NCBI GenBank assembly: GCA_046331665.1 | Contig: JAXLQK010000012.1 | Span: 146,207 to 210,206 of the forward strand | Direction of reading: 5' to 3' | DNA: 64,000 nucleotides | Source of the DNA: CAWBAT01 sp046331665 | GTDB lineage: Bacteria; Acidobacteriota; Terriglobia; Versatilivoradales; Versatilivoraceae | Position numbers and translations under genes: made by a program | Shown here: positions 36,878 to 45,656 of the stretch, one piece after another | Numbering within the stretch: position 1 is the stretch's first letter | Layout: each line of letters begins with the position of its first letter | Notes under the pieces: model-generated | The model's input: only the letters and a program-made list of their open reading frames with translations | Told to the model about the DNA's origin: nothing | The model's database searches: none

Positions 36878-37423
36878 TCAATTCTTTTCCACTAACACCA
36901 CGCCTTCGATTTGGTCGACTTCACGAATGCGAACTTCCACCACTTCGTTCTCCGTCGTCTGAACGAATTTACCGACGAAGTTGGCTTCAATCGGCAATTC
37001 GCGCAGACCCCGGTCAATGAGCACGCAGAGTTGAATTCCTTTGGGCCGACCATAATCCAGCAGGGCGTCCATGGCAGCCCGGACGGTTCGGCCGGTATAG
37101 AGAACGTCGTCCACCAGCACAATGATCTTGTCGGAGATGGAGAAGTTGATTTCCGTCTTTTGGATAACTGGCTGGGTCGCCACGGTCGAGAGATCGTCCC
37201 GATAGAGATTGATATCCAGATACCCGACCGGGACCTGAGATCTCTCGCCATCGGCGATACACTGGCTAAGGCGATCTGCCAGAGGAACCCCGCGGCGGCG
37301 AATTCCCACCAAGGCAAGCTGTTGTGTCCCCCGGTTTCGCTCGATAATCTCGTAGGCCAGCCTGTGAACGGCCCGTTCGATGTCGGCAGCGTTCATGATT
37401 TGTGCTTTTTCGTGAATATTCAT
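36878..37423 (-). CDS. pyrR: PyrR, pyrimidine operon regulator / uracil phosphoribosyltransferase
   Basis: A 181-residue PyrR. The family start KAQIMNAADIERAVHRLAYEIIERN is followed by RRGVPLADRL, and the PRPP-binding loop IIVLVDDVLYTGRTVRAAMDALLDYGRP (near 92-119). PyrR proteins bind pyr mRNA in response to UMP to cause attenuation, and have weak UPRTase activity. I chose the ATG at 37423 by comparison with the family start. An upstream ATG at 37462 is in frame. No convincing PyrR-binding loop or attenuator was found in the leader of this operon, so the regulatory mode is unclear. Confidence 0.92.
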   Translation of the reverse strand: MNIHEKAQIMNAADIERAVHRLAYEIIERNRGTQQLALVGIRRRGVPLADRLSQCIADGERSQVPVGYLDINLYRDDLSTVATQPVIQKTEINFSISDKIIVLVDDVLYTGRTVRAAMDALLDYGRPKGIQLCVLIDRGLRELPIEANFVGKFVQTTENEVVEVRIREVDQIEGVVLVEKN

Positions 37424-37746
37424 GGAAGCTTTGCGGAGTGAATCGAGCGAAAACGTCTCCATCGAGGAATCGGGAGACGGGAGTCAAGATTGGCAACGGC
37501 TTCTTCAATCCAACTAACGCCGCCAGAGTGGAGTCATCAAAAACCCGTCTCATGGTAGCACAATGTCTATTCATGTCAAAGTGGGCACCCCGGGAGAGAA
37601 GAGTCGCCGCTCACCTCTTCTCCCCCCAGGAGAACGGAAGAAACCGACTCGCCCCGAGCGGAGTTATCCCGCAGTTTTTTTCCCAATATGGTATTTTATG
37701 ACCGCATCGAATGGACGATGCTCAGTCAGTGGATGGGTGAATCAAA

Positions 37747-40700
37747 GTGAAACCAGAGGACTTGCTCTTAGCGGCTAATCTTGATGCCGCCAAGGCTTCC
37801 CAATACCTTAAGAAATTTGGCTTTAAGGACCCAGAAGGCGCAGACCGTAATTTGCAGTTGATGGGCGAAGAGATTTCCACTCGACTCATCCTTTCCCGCA
37901 TCATCAAGTCCCTGTTGGAAGCGGTGAAACAATCGCCCGATCCCGATGCTGCGCTCATCTATTTTGAACGGCTATTCGCCAATTTGGCCCATTCGAGCAA
38001 TTTTCTGGGCTTTTTAGGGGATACTCCGGAAGCCCTCGAAGCCTTGATTTCATTGCTGGGCACATCCCCTTTTTGCGCGGAGATTCTTATCCGGAATCCC
38101 GAGTATTTCTATTGGATTTTGGACGAGTTGGGGACTCCCTGGGTGAAATCAGCGGAGGCCTACTTCCAAGAAGCACAGCAGATCATGGAACCCTTTGAAG
38201 AGGGAGAACAACAACTGCGTGCCTTGGGCCGTTTCAAACGACGTGAGATGCTGCGCATTTCCAGTCGAGATATTCTGAGAATTACTGACGTCGTTGGAAC
38301 CATGACGGAGCTCTCCAATTTGGCCGATACAGTCTTGCAAAGCATCTATTCGATCTGCTTCCGGGCCTTGGCCAGGAAACACGGGTCTCCGTCCTTTTAC
38401 GACGACTCCGGCCTGCGCCGGGAGGCTCGATTCACGATATTAGCCATGGGAAAGCTGGGAGGGCGCGAGCTTAACTACAGCTCTGATATCGATTTGATTT
38501 ACGTCTATGACGGGGAGAACGGAAACACCGTGGAACTTGAGGCTCCAACGGGTTCGTTGCCTTTGGGTGATTCTCATCCCGGCAACACACCAGCAGAGGT
38601 TCCCATCCAGTCGAATCCCCGATCCATTTCGAATCCTGAGTTTTTCACCAAGCTCGCTCAGGCCATCACCCACGAGCTTTCCACCATGACGGAAGAAGGG
38701 TATTTCTATCGGGTTGACCTCCGCTTGCGTCCCGAGGGAAGCGCGGGACCTGTAGCGAGCTCTTTGAATGCGTGCAGGAATTATTATTCAAGTTGGGGAG
38801 AGACTTTTGAGCGGATGGCTCTCATCAAGGCCCGGCCTGCGGCGGGTTCTCTCGACCTTGGCGAGGAGTTTTGCCTGGCCTTCACGCCTTTTGTCTACCG
38901 AAAGTTCCTGGACTTTGCCGCACTCGAAGAAATTCAGGAGATTAAGACCCGCATTGAGTCAAAACTGGCAAGCCGGAAGAAACCCCTCCACCATGTGAAA
39001 CTCGGAGCCGGCGGTATTCGAGAGATTGAGTTTTTTGCCCAGGCACTCCAACTCATCTATGGGGGAAGGGTTCCTCAGCTACGCGAGCGCAGTACCATCA
39101 AAGCGCTTGGCCTATTGCAGGAACACCAGCTCATCTCGATGACGGAAAAATCAGAACTGCTGCAGGCCTATAGCTTCCTGAGGGATTTGGAGCACAAGCT
39201 GCAAATGGTGAATGAATTTCAAGCCCATGAGCTGCCTGAAGATGAAGAAGAGCTTTACAAATGTGCCAGACGCATGGGCTTCAAATCCAAGACCCAGGCA
39301 GAAACCATCAAGAGCTTCTTAAAGAAATTTGACTCCCATACGGCGCATGTGCAGGACCGTTTTCAGAAGTTAATCTCTCACAAGCGGCACCAAAGGTCGG
39401 GGGATCAAATCCGCGAGGCATTCTTGATCTTGAACAAGAATCTCTCCAAAGACGAAGCTCTTGAGATTCTGGCAAAGCCTGGCTTTGAAGATCTGCAAAC
39501 TGCCTATCATCATGTCTGTTTGCTGCGGGATGCACCGTCCTTTGCCCATTCGCCGGCAAAGATGCGCAATTTGCTCGCGAATTTGATGCCCTCGCTCTTG
39601 GAAACACTTCGACTCAGTCCCGATCCTGACGCCGGGTTGAGTTATTTCGAACAATTTGCCAGTGCCCTGGGCGCTCGTGATGCGCTGTACTCGCTCTTAA
39701 ATGAGTCTCCCGAGGCCCTACACAGCTTGATTCAAGTCCTTTCCACCAGTCAGTTCCTTGCAGACTATTTGTGCCGCAACCCTGAATTTCTCGATGCGAT
39801 CATAAAACAGGAATTCAATGACAAGCCGAGAAGTCTTGAAGATTTTCAACAACAGATTCGAGAAGTGCTTTCCGAGGAGGACACTTTCGACCTCCGACTT
39901 CAGTCATTGCGGCATTTTCATGAGATGGAGCTCTTTCGCGTCCAAGTCATGGACGTTCTCGATCAATGTAACCGTCCGCAGGCCGGACAACAGCTGGCCG
40001 GCCTGGCCGAATCTACATTGGAAGGGGCAATTCGGCTGGCTTGCCAAAAGCTGGAAGCCGAGGGAATGGAATCTTTTCAATCTTGGGCCGAAGCGCATTT
40101 TGTAATCCTAGCCTTGGGAAAATTCGGAGGCAATGACCTCAGCTACCAATCCGACCTGGATCTGATCTATTTTTACTCCGTAGACTCCCCGGACGAATTG
40201 GACCTGACACAGCGCCGATTAGTTCGGCTGGTGGAAGCAATCGACCACATTCTGAGTGTCTCTACGGGGCGGGGAGCCATTTACAAGATTGACACCCGAC
40301 TTCGCCCTGAAGGGAAGAAAGGCGGGTTGGTCACGCCGCTGCTTAAGTATCAGGAGTATCTCCACCGCCGGGCCCAGCCCTGGGAACGGCTGGCCATGGT
40401 TAGGCATCGGATATTGATGGGAACTCCACGGAATAGTGAGGCACTTTCAAAACTGGTGGAAGATTTTGTCTTTCAACCAGAATTAAGCCCAGTGACCGTC
40501 AAAGAAATCGCTCACGTCCGGCACCGAATGGAAATTGAGCTGGCCAAGGAGGCTGAGGAAAACCGGTTTCATCTGAAGGCTGGAATCGGGGGATTGGTCG
40601 ATATCGAGTTTGCCGTGCAAATGATTCAATTGAAACATGGAGCTAAGTACCACGCCCTCCGAGTCCCCAATACGCTGGAAGCTTTGAGAGTTATTCGGAG

Positions 40701-40974
40701 TTTGAATCTCCTTTCGCGATCCGATTTCGAAATACTCTATTTGGGTTATGAATTTCTTCGATTTCTGGAAAACCGTTTGCGCATCGCCTCTCCTTTTGGG
40801 TCTGGAGTGATCCAGCGCGATGAGAAAAGTCTCGGGAAGATGTCCCGTCTTATTGGCTATTCAAGTCTCAAGGATCCGGCAGTGCCCCGGCATTTTGAAA
40901 GGGCCTATCTAGATATCACCCAGTCGGTGAGAAAGGTGTATCAAAAGATTATCGCCCAAGTTTCCGAAACCTAG
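37747..40974 (+). CDS. glnE: glutamine synthetase adenylyltransferase/deadenylyltransferase
   Basis: A 1075-residue bifunctional enzyme that adenylylates and deadenylylates glutamine synthetase in response to nitrogen state. Two nucleotidyltransferase domains are seen: NYSSDIDLIYVYD near residue 242 and SYQSDLDLIYFYS near 798. Each is followed by a GlnD_UR_UTase-like helical region (GAGGIREIEFFAQALQLIYGG, and GIGGLVDIEFAVQMIQLKHG). The length is slightly above the usual 950. GTG 37747 is the start. The stop and that of the convergent pgeF share the palindrome CTAG (40971-40974). No glnA or glnB is adjacent in this window. Confidence 0.95.
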   Translation: MKPEDLLLAANLDAAKASQYLKKFGFKDPEGADRNLQLMGEEISTRLILSRIIKSLLEAVKQSPDPDAALIYFERLFANLAHSSNFLGFLGDTPEALEALISLLGTSPFCAEILIRNPEYFYWILDELGTPWVKSAEAYFQEAQQIMEPFEEGEQQLRALGRFKRREMLRISSRDILRITDVVGTMTELSNLADTVLQSIYSICFRALARKHGSPSFYDDSGLRREARFTILAMGKLGGRELNYSSDIDLIYVYDGENGNTVELEAPTGSLPLGDSHPGNTPAEVPIQSNPRSISNPEFFTKLAQAITHELSTMTEEGYFYRVDLRLRPEGSAGPVASSLNACRNYYSSWGETFERMALIKARPAAGSLDLGEEFCLAFTPFVYRKFLDFAALEEIQEIKTRIESKLASRKKPLHHVKLGAGGIREIEFFAQALQLIYGGRVPQLRERSTIKALGLLQEHQLISMTEKSELLQAYSFLRDLEHKLQMVNEFQAHELPEDEEELYKCARRMGFKSKTQAETIKSFLKKFDSHTAHVQDRFQKLISHKRHQRSGDQIREAFLILNKNLSKDEALEILAKPGFEDLQTAYHHVCLLRDAPSFAHSPAKMRNLLANLMPSLLETLRLSPDPDAGLSYFEQFASALGARDALYSLLNESPEALHSLIQVLSTSQFLADYLCRNPEFLDAIIKQEFNDKPRSLEDFQQQIREVLSEEDTFDLRLQSLRHFHEMELFRVQVMDVLDQCNRPQAGQQLAGLAESTLEGAIRLACQKLEAEGMESFQSWAEAHFVILALGKFGGNDLSYQSDLDLIYFYSVDSPDELDLTQRRLVRLVEAIDHILSVSTGRGAIYKIDTRLRPEGKKGGLVTPLLKYQEYLHRRAQPWERLAMVRHRILMGTPRNSEALSKLVEDFVFQPELSPVTVKEIAHVRHRMEIELAKEAEENRFHLKAGIGGLVDIEFAVQMIQLKHGAKYHALRVPNTLEALRVIRSLNLLSRSDFEILYLGYEFLRFLENRLRIASPFGSGVIQRDEKSLGKMSRLIGYSSLKDPAVPRHFERAYLDITQSVRKVYQKIIAQVSET

Positions 40975-41783
40975 ATCCCCGTGAGCCCGATGACTCCCAT
41001 AAACCGCCCGGTCTTTCCACTCTCTGCGCGGTGGGAGAAGAAAAGATCCGTTCGACAGCTGGTGCAGAACTCACTGTTAAAGATGTGCTGCGAAAGAACC
41101 CCGCCCTCAAGCAACTGGTGTGTGCCGACGGCAGATAAATCGAGGGCTTTCGAGGTTGGTTTTCCCGGGCGGGTAGACGGAAAGTCACGGGAAAAAGAGA
41201 TCCCTCCGGCGCATGATTCCGAAAAGGACTGGATGATCTCCTCTCCAACCTCGTAACAGCAGGGTCCTATTCCAGGTCCAATCACAGCCAAAATGTCGGC
41301 GGGGTTGGTTGAAAATTCTTCTTCCATCTGCTTTACGGTTTTCACGACGATTCTCTTAAGAAGACCACGCCAGCCGCCATGAATGGCCGCGATGACCTTC
41401 CTCGATGGATCTATGACGATGATCGGCAGGCAATCGGCGGATTGGATTCCCAGAAGTACCCCGCTCAAGCGGGTCACCAGGGCGTCTCCCTCAGGAGCGC
41501 GGTTTGGCAGGGTCCGGTCTTTGATTGTAAGGATGTCGTCCGAGTGGATTTGGCGAGCCGTGAACAAAGGGACATCGGTGCCCGCGACAGCCTCAATCAG
41601 GCGCTTTCGATTTTCCATGACAATGTCGCGGGGTTGGTAGTCGTTAAGTCCGAGATTGAACTCTCGCTGAAGGCCAGGATCATGGCGCAAACTGAATCCA
41701 TGCATCACTGACTTGATGGAAGCCAGCTGTTGGTGATATAAGAAATTTCGGGTTTGAGAAAGACGGAACAGACTATCGATCAT
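40971..41783 (-). CDS. pgeF: PgeF, peptidoglycan editing factor (multicopper-oxidase-like DUF152)
   Basis: A 270-residue YfiH/PgeF (laccase-domain) protein. Metal-site motifs include RQIHSDDI (near 97), SADCLPIIVID (near 134), IAAIHGGWRGL (near 150) and GPGIGPCCYEVGEEI (near 190), with the final SCRTDLFFSHRAESGKTGR. In E. coli the protein prevents mis-incorporation of serine into peptidoglycan; other members are purine nucleoside phosphorylases/deaminases. It is divergent from acpS (17 bases) and tail-to-tail with glnE with four shared bases. Confidence 0.92.
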   Translation of the reverse strand: MIDSLFRLSQTRNFLYHQQLASIKSVMHGFSLRHDPGLQREFNLGLNDYQPRDIVMENRKRLIEAVAGTDVPLFTARQIHSDDILTIKDRTLPNRAPEGDALVTRLSGVLLGIQSADCLPIIVIDPSRKVIAAIHGGWRGLLKRIVVKTVKQMEEEFSTNPADILAVIGPGIGPCCYEVGEEIIQSFSESCAGGISFSRDFPSTRPGKPTSKALDLSAVGTHQLLEGGVLSQHIFNSEFCTSCRTDLFFSHRAESGKTGRFMGVIGLTGI

Positions 41784-41800
41784 GAAAAGAGAGAACGAAC

Positions 41801-42190
41801 ATGATTGTAGGCATGGGCGTCGATATTGTTGAAATCGAAAAACTCCGGCTGGCCATGATGAGACGGGGGGAGCGCCTGCGGAATCGGGCGTTTACTCCCA
41901 TCGAAGTGCAATATTGTGAACAGCGTGCGCAGCAGTATCAACATTATGCCGCCCGCTTTGCTGCCAAGGAAGCGGTGTTCAAAGCGATCGGCTCTGGCTG
42001 GCGGAACGGAGTAACGTGGCTTGATGTCGAAGTCATCAATGAATTAAGCGGGAAACCCGTACTTCGTCTGAGCGGCAAAACTCTTGAGTTTGCCAATGCG
42101 CTGGGCGCTAAGAAGTACTGGTTGAGTCTTACCCATACGGATCACTATGCCGTCGCTCAGGTTGTCCTTGAGTCTCAGGAAGATCGTTAA
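41801..42190 (+). CDS. acpS: holo-[acyl-carrier-protein] synthase
   Basis: A 129-residue phosphopantetheinyl transferase that converts apo-ACP to holo-ACP. The Mg-binding motifs are present: GVDIVEI with Asp8, and FAAKEAVFKAIGSGW with Glu57 (residues 53-67). The end has WLSLTHTDHYAVAQVVLE. The length is standard. It is divergent from pgeF and convergent with mtaB. Confidence 0.94.
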   Translation: MIVGMGVDIVEIEKLRLAMMRRGERLRNRAFTPIEVQYCEQRAQQYQHYAARFAAKEAVFKAIGSGWRNGVTWLDVEVINELSGKPVLRLSGKTLEFANALGAKKYWLSLTHTDHYAVAQVVLESQEDR

Positions 42191-42240
42191 TTCCATCTCC
42201 CCAGGCCATCCGGATTCCAACCCGTAAGAATTGGCGGTCG

Positions 42241-43587
42241 CTAGTGGACCGGCTCGGCGCAAAGACCCTCGGAGTTTTCTCCCGTCACTGTGACCACTTT
42301 GAACTGATTCGCGGCAATGGCCGGAGCCGCGATGGCTACCTTCAAATAGTTGCTGCTCAGCGCAGGGGTAAACTTTTCCTCAGGCTGCCAGGTAAGAGTC
42401 AAGACTTCCAATTGCTCACCAACAAATTTTCTTTTGAACGCTCTGTTCTTAGCATTGGCCAACCCGCGCAGTTCTTCACTTCTCCGGCTAGCGGCCTGGT
42501 TAGCCACCCCGGGCTGGATCAAGGCAGACGGAGTTCCTGGTCGCGCAGAATATGGGAAAACATGGAGGTAGGTCATCGGGGCCAGGTTGAGAAGAGTTAT
42601 TGTCTCTTGATGGTCTTCATCCGTTTCGGTCGGGAAACCCACCATGACGTCGGCGCCGATCGCAGCCTCCGGAACGCGCTGCCTCATTTTTTCGACCAGC
42701 CGTTGATAGAATTCAGCGGTGTAGGGACGACGCATCAGACGCAGGATGCGATCAGATCCGCTTTGCAACGGAACATGAAAGTGTTTTGCCATCTTGGGGG
42801 ACTCGGCCACCAAGTCGATGAGCTCTTCTGAATACTCCAGGGGTTCGATAGAGCTAAGGCGCAGACGCAGCAAGCGATCTTCCCGAAGAAGAATTCGCAC
42901 GAGTTGTGCCAAGCTCTGCTTAGGTTCAAGATCTCTTCCAAATCCTCCCAGATGAATGCCGGTCAAAGTGATTTCCTGATGTCCCTGATCCAGGAGGATT
43001 CGGGTCTGGCGAACGACCTCCGAGGGAGAAAGACTTCGGGAGTCCCCTCGAACCTGGGGGATCACACAAAAGGAGCAGCGATAGCTGCAGCCGTCTTGAA
43101 CCTTTAATACCGCCCGTGTTCGGCCTCCCCCACCAGGATCTCCAATCGTCCGCAGTTCCTGAGATTCAAAAATGCTGCTGCAATAAACCGAGGCGTCCGG
43201 GGTCGCTGTGTGCATCCCGTGCACGAATGGCGTCCCCTTGGCTTCCTGCCGGGCGACGATGGATACCAGCTCGTGTTTGTGCGAATTGCCAAATACAGAG
43301 GACACCCCTTCGATGGCTGCGACTTCTCGGGGGGCCCGCTGTGCATAACACCCTGTGACCACAATCCGCGCCCGGGGATTTTCTCGATGGACCCTGCGGA
43401 TCATGGCTCGGGCCTCTGTATCCGCCGCGTGGGTCACGGTGCAGGTGTTGATGACGACAATATCGGAACCATTCCACTGATCCGATTTCTGAAATTGTTC
43501 CCTGAGAAATGCCTGCTCGAGAGCTGCCCCATCGGCCTGGGTTGCACGGCATCCAAAATTGATAATGTTAAAGGTTTTGCAAGGCAT
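42241..43587 (-). CDS. mtaB: MtaB, tRNA t6A37 methylthiotransferase
   Basis: A 448-residue radical SAM methylthiotransferase that converts t6A37 to ms2t6A37 in tRNAs. The UPF0004 domain has cysteines in INFGCRATQADG (near 13), VINTCTVTHAAD (near 49) and VTGCYAQR (near 83), ligands of the auxiliary cluster. The radical SAM cluster is CSYRCSFC (near 168). TRAM-like ending is seen near 380-445. MtaB rather than MiaB or RimO is suggested by GCRxTQADG and the SSIEP motif, a judgement from memory. It starts four bases after the stop of the PpiC gene. Confidence 0.9.
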   Translation of the reverse strand: MPCKTFNIINFGCRATQADGAALEQAFLREQFQKSDQWNGSDIVVINTCTVTHAADTEARAMIRRVHRENPRARIVVTGCYAQRAPREVAAIEGVSSVFGNSHKHELVSIVARQEAKGTPFVHGMHTATPDASVYCSSIFESQELRTIGDPGGGGRTRAVLKVQDGCSYRCSFCVIPQVRGDSRSLSPSEVVRQTRILLDQGHQEITLTGIHLGGFGRDLEPKQSLAQLVRILLREDRLLRLRLSSIEPLEYSEELIDLVAESPKMAKHFHVPLQSGSDRILRLMRRPYTAEFYQRLVEKMRQRVPEAAIGADVMVGFPTETDEDHQETITLLNLAPMTYLHVFPYSARPGTPSALIQPGVANQAASRRSEELRGLANAKNRAFKRKFVGEQLEVLTLTWQPEEKFTPALSSNYLKVAIAAPAIAANQFKVVTVTGENSEGLCAEPVH

Positions 43588-43591
43588 GGCT

Positions 43592-44647
43592 CTACTTCGC
43601 TTCGGGCTTGCTAAGCACCCCTACATCGGAGAGAACTTTCTGTGCCATGAGGTTCTTGATCAGGGTCTCATTTCGGACCACGTCCAGGTAGGCATTTTTC
43701 AGGAGGGTTTCTTTGCGGTTAAAGATGATTTGGCGAATATCGGCCTGAACCTTCGGGTCAGAGAGGTCGCGCTGTCCGCCACGCTCTTTTTCGATGACTT
43801 TGATGAGGTGATACCCATACTTCGTTATTACCGGCCCAGGAAAAACCTCCCCCAGTTTAAGGCTTTGTACAGCTTGACGAAATCGCGGGTCAATTGATTC
43901 CAATTGTTGCGCACTCAACAGCCGGAGATCACCCCCGGCAGGGGCCGAGGAACTGTCTTCTGAATAGTCCCGGGCTAAGATAGCAAAATCCATCCCACTT
44001 TGAAGTTGCTTCAAGAGGGACAATACTTTCTGACGGGCCTCTGCGTCCGTCTTGGCATCATCTCCTTTGGCATTGTTGATTTGGGATTCAGCAAAAGGGG
44101 TGACCAGAATATGTTGGACGTGCCAACTCTCGGGCAAGTTGTAATTGTTCTTGTTTCGGGCAAAGTATTCGTTAATCTCGGCGTCTGTGACGGAGATTTT
44201 TGAGGTGATTTCCTTATTATAGAGTTTTTCGATGGTGGCGTTTTTCCTAAGTTCTTTTTTAATATCGTCCGCTGTCACTCCCTGGTCCTTCAGAAATTGT
44301 TGAAATTTCTCTTCGGTAAAGTCCTTCTTGAATTCGTTGAATCGAACATTCACTTCTTCGTCGGTGGCTGTCAACTTGTCGATGGCGGCCCGTTGCATCA
44401 ACATTTCGTCACTAATGAGCTGCGAGAGAATGGTGAGTCTGAGTGTCAAAATCTCTTCGGGAGAAGGCGGCGGCCCCGTTTGCTTGACTCGATTTTGATA
44501 CACTTTATCCACGCCCTCATTCTTGATCGTCGTTTGATTGACCACGGCAGCGGTGTCGGAAGAGATCTTGGGAGTGGACTGGCAACCAAGAGAAATTCCG
44601 AAAGCGATTCCGGTAAGCCAAAGAATCCAATGAGTTCGTAAGTTCAC
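43592..44647 (-). CDS. PpiC-type peptidyl-prolyl isomerase lipoprotein
   Basis: A 351-residue exported foldase. The N-terminal signal ends in a lipobox LGCQ (near residues 21-24), so it is a lipoprotein. A SurA_N_3-like helical region follows (residues 60-150), then a parvulin domain starting with SWHVQHILVTPFA (near 175) with YSEDSSSAPAGGDLRLL and YHLIKVIEKERGGQ. GTG 44647 is the start. mtaB follows after four bases, so the two form an operon. Compared with the other PpiC gene at 28 kb this one is lipid-anchored. Confidence 0.88.
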   Translation of the reverse strand: MNLRTHWILWLTGIAFGISLGCQSTPKISSDTAAVVNQTTIKNEGVDKVYQNRVKQTGPPPSPEEILTLRLTILSQLISDEMLMQRAAIDKLTATDEEVNVRFNEFKKDFTEEKFQQFLKDQGVTADDIKKELRKNATIEKLYNKEITSKISVTDAEINEYFARNKNNYNLPESWHVQHILVTPFAESQINNAKGDDAKTDAEARQKVLSLLKQLQSGMDFAILARDYSEDSSSAPAGGDLRLLSAQQLESIDPRFRQAVQSLKLGEVFPGPVITKYGYHLIKVIEKERGGQRDLSDPKVQADIRQIIFNRKETLLKNAYLDVVRNETLIKNLMAQKVLSDVGVLSKPEAK

Positions 44648-44801
44648 ACCTGCCTCCTATGCCTTGTTGAAGGCGACTTATACTATCACCGCCCCGGCCA
44701 TGGCACAACAGATTGAAGTTGAATGGGTCCTGGAAAAGGTCAAAGTGCTCAAGGCATCGATCGAAATGCAAGATCGGTTCGCACAAGGGTGCTGCGCCCC
44801 T

Positions 44802-45554
44802 CTAGGGGGCAATTTGCTTGCGACCATAGTTAATGGCGGTAATCCCGCCTCCAAACGTCAGGAATCCTGTCTCAACAAACCCGGTTTTGTCCATAATCTG
44901 CTTGATTCCGTGCTGGGCCGGGTAGAGCCTTAAGGACTCGGCAATGTAACGATAAACATCGGGATCCCCATGAAGGATCCAACCCAGAGCAGATCCGACC
45001 GCGGACAAATATTGAAGATAGGCCCAGCAATAAACAGGATGAAGTGGCTTGCCAAAATCCAAGGAGAAGAACCTCCCCCCCGGCTTCAGCATTCTCAGAA
45101 CCTCTGACATGAGTTGGTGGATGTCGGGAACATTGCGAACTCCATAACCAACCGTGATCCGGTCAAAAGAGTTGTCTGGAAAACGAAGACGGGTGATATC
45201 CCCGACTTCAAATTCCACCTGGTTTGCGCCAAGCTGCGTTTTTTTTCGACTCGCAATTTCAATCATCTCAGGCGTGATGTCGACTCCGATGACTCGGACA
45301 GGCGCACCGCTTCGTGCCAGACGGAAGGTAATATCGCCCGTCCCACAGGCTAAATCCAAGACGGCATGCTGGGATTGGACGTCAACCAATCGAACCAGGC
45401 GCTCCTTCCAACGCCGGTCTTGTCCATAGGAGAGCAGGCTCGTGACAAAGTCATAGCGAGGGGCGATCTTGGAAAACATCTGGTTGACATAGATTTGCTT
45501 CTTCTCTTTTGAGGAGATGAAATCCTTCATATTGAGTCGCCTTGATTTAGCCAT
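44802..45554 (-). CDS. ubiE: demethylmenaquinone / ubiquinone methyltransferase
   Basis: A 250-residue SAM methyltransferase of the UbiE/MenG family. Characteristic text: YVNQMFSKIAPRYDFVTSLLSYGQDRRWK (near 22-50), LDLACGTGDITFRLA (SAM loop, near 68), VGYGVRNVPDIH (near 137) and RFFSLDFGKP. It should make menaquinone (or ubiquinone) for the ACIII-oxidase chain in the window. No other quinone gene is adjacent. Confidence 0.93.
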   Translation of the reverse strand: MAKSRRLNMKDFISSKEKKQIYVNQMFSKIAPRYDFVTSLLSYGQDRRWKERLVRLVDVQSQHAVLDLACGTGDITFRLARSGAPVRVIGVDITPEMIEIASRKKTQLGANQVEFEVGDITRLRFPDNSFDRITVGYGVRNVPDIHQLMSEVLRMLKPGGRFFSLDFGKPLHPVYCWAYLQYLSAVGSALGWILHGDPDVYRYIAESLRLYPAQHGIKQIMDKTGFVETGFLTFGGGITAINYGRKQIAP

Positions 45555-45656
45555 TTTGTCTTGTCCTCTGGGATTTCTAGTGGTTTAACGAATGAAGGAC
45601 TTCGCAAGATGCGGGTGACTTCAACAAAAAGATTTGCCCCGCGATCAGCAGCCGGA

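Noticed and set aside
37592..37625. Hairpin GAGAAGAG/CTCTTCTC upstream of glnE
   Set aside because: Stable, but followed by C and not T on the plus strand and by mixed sequence on the minus strand, so it is no terminator; too general for a riboswitch claim.
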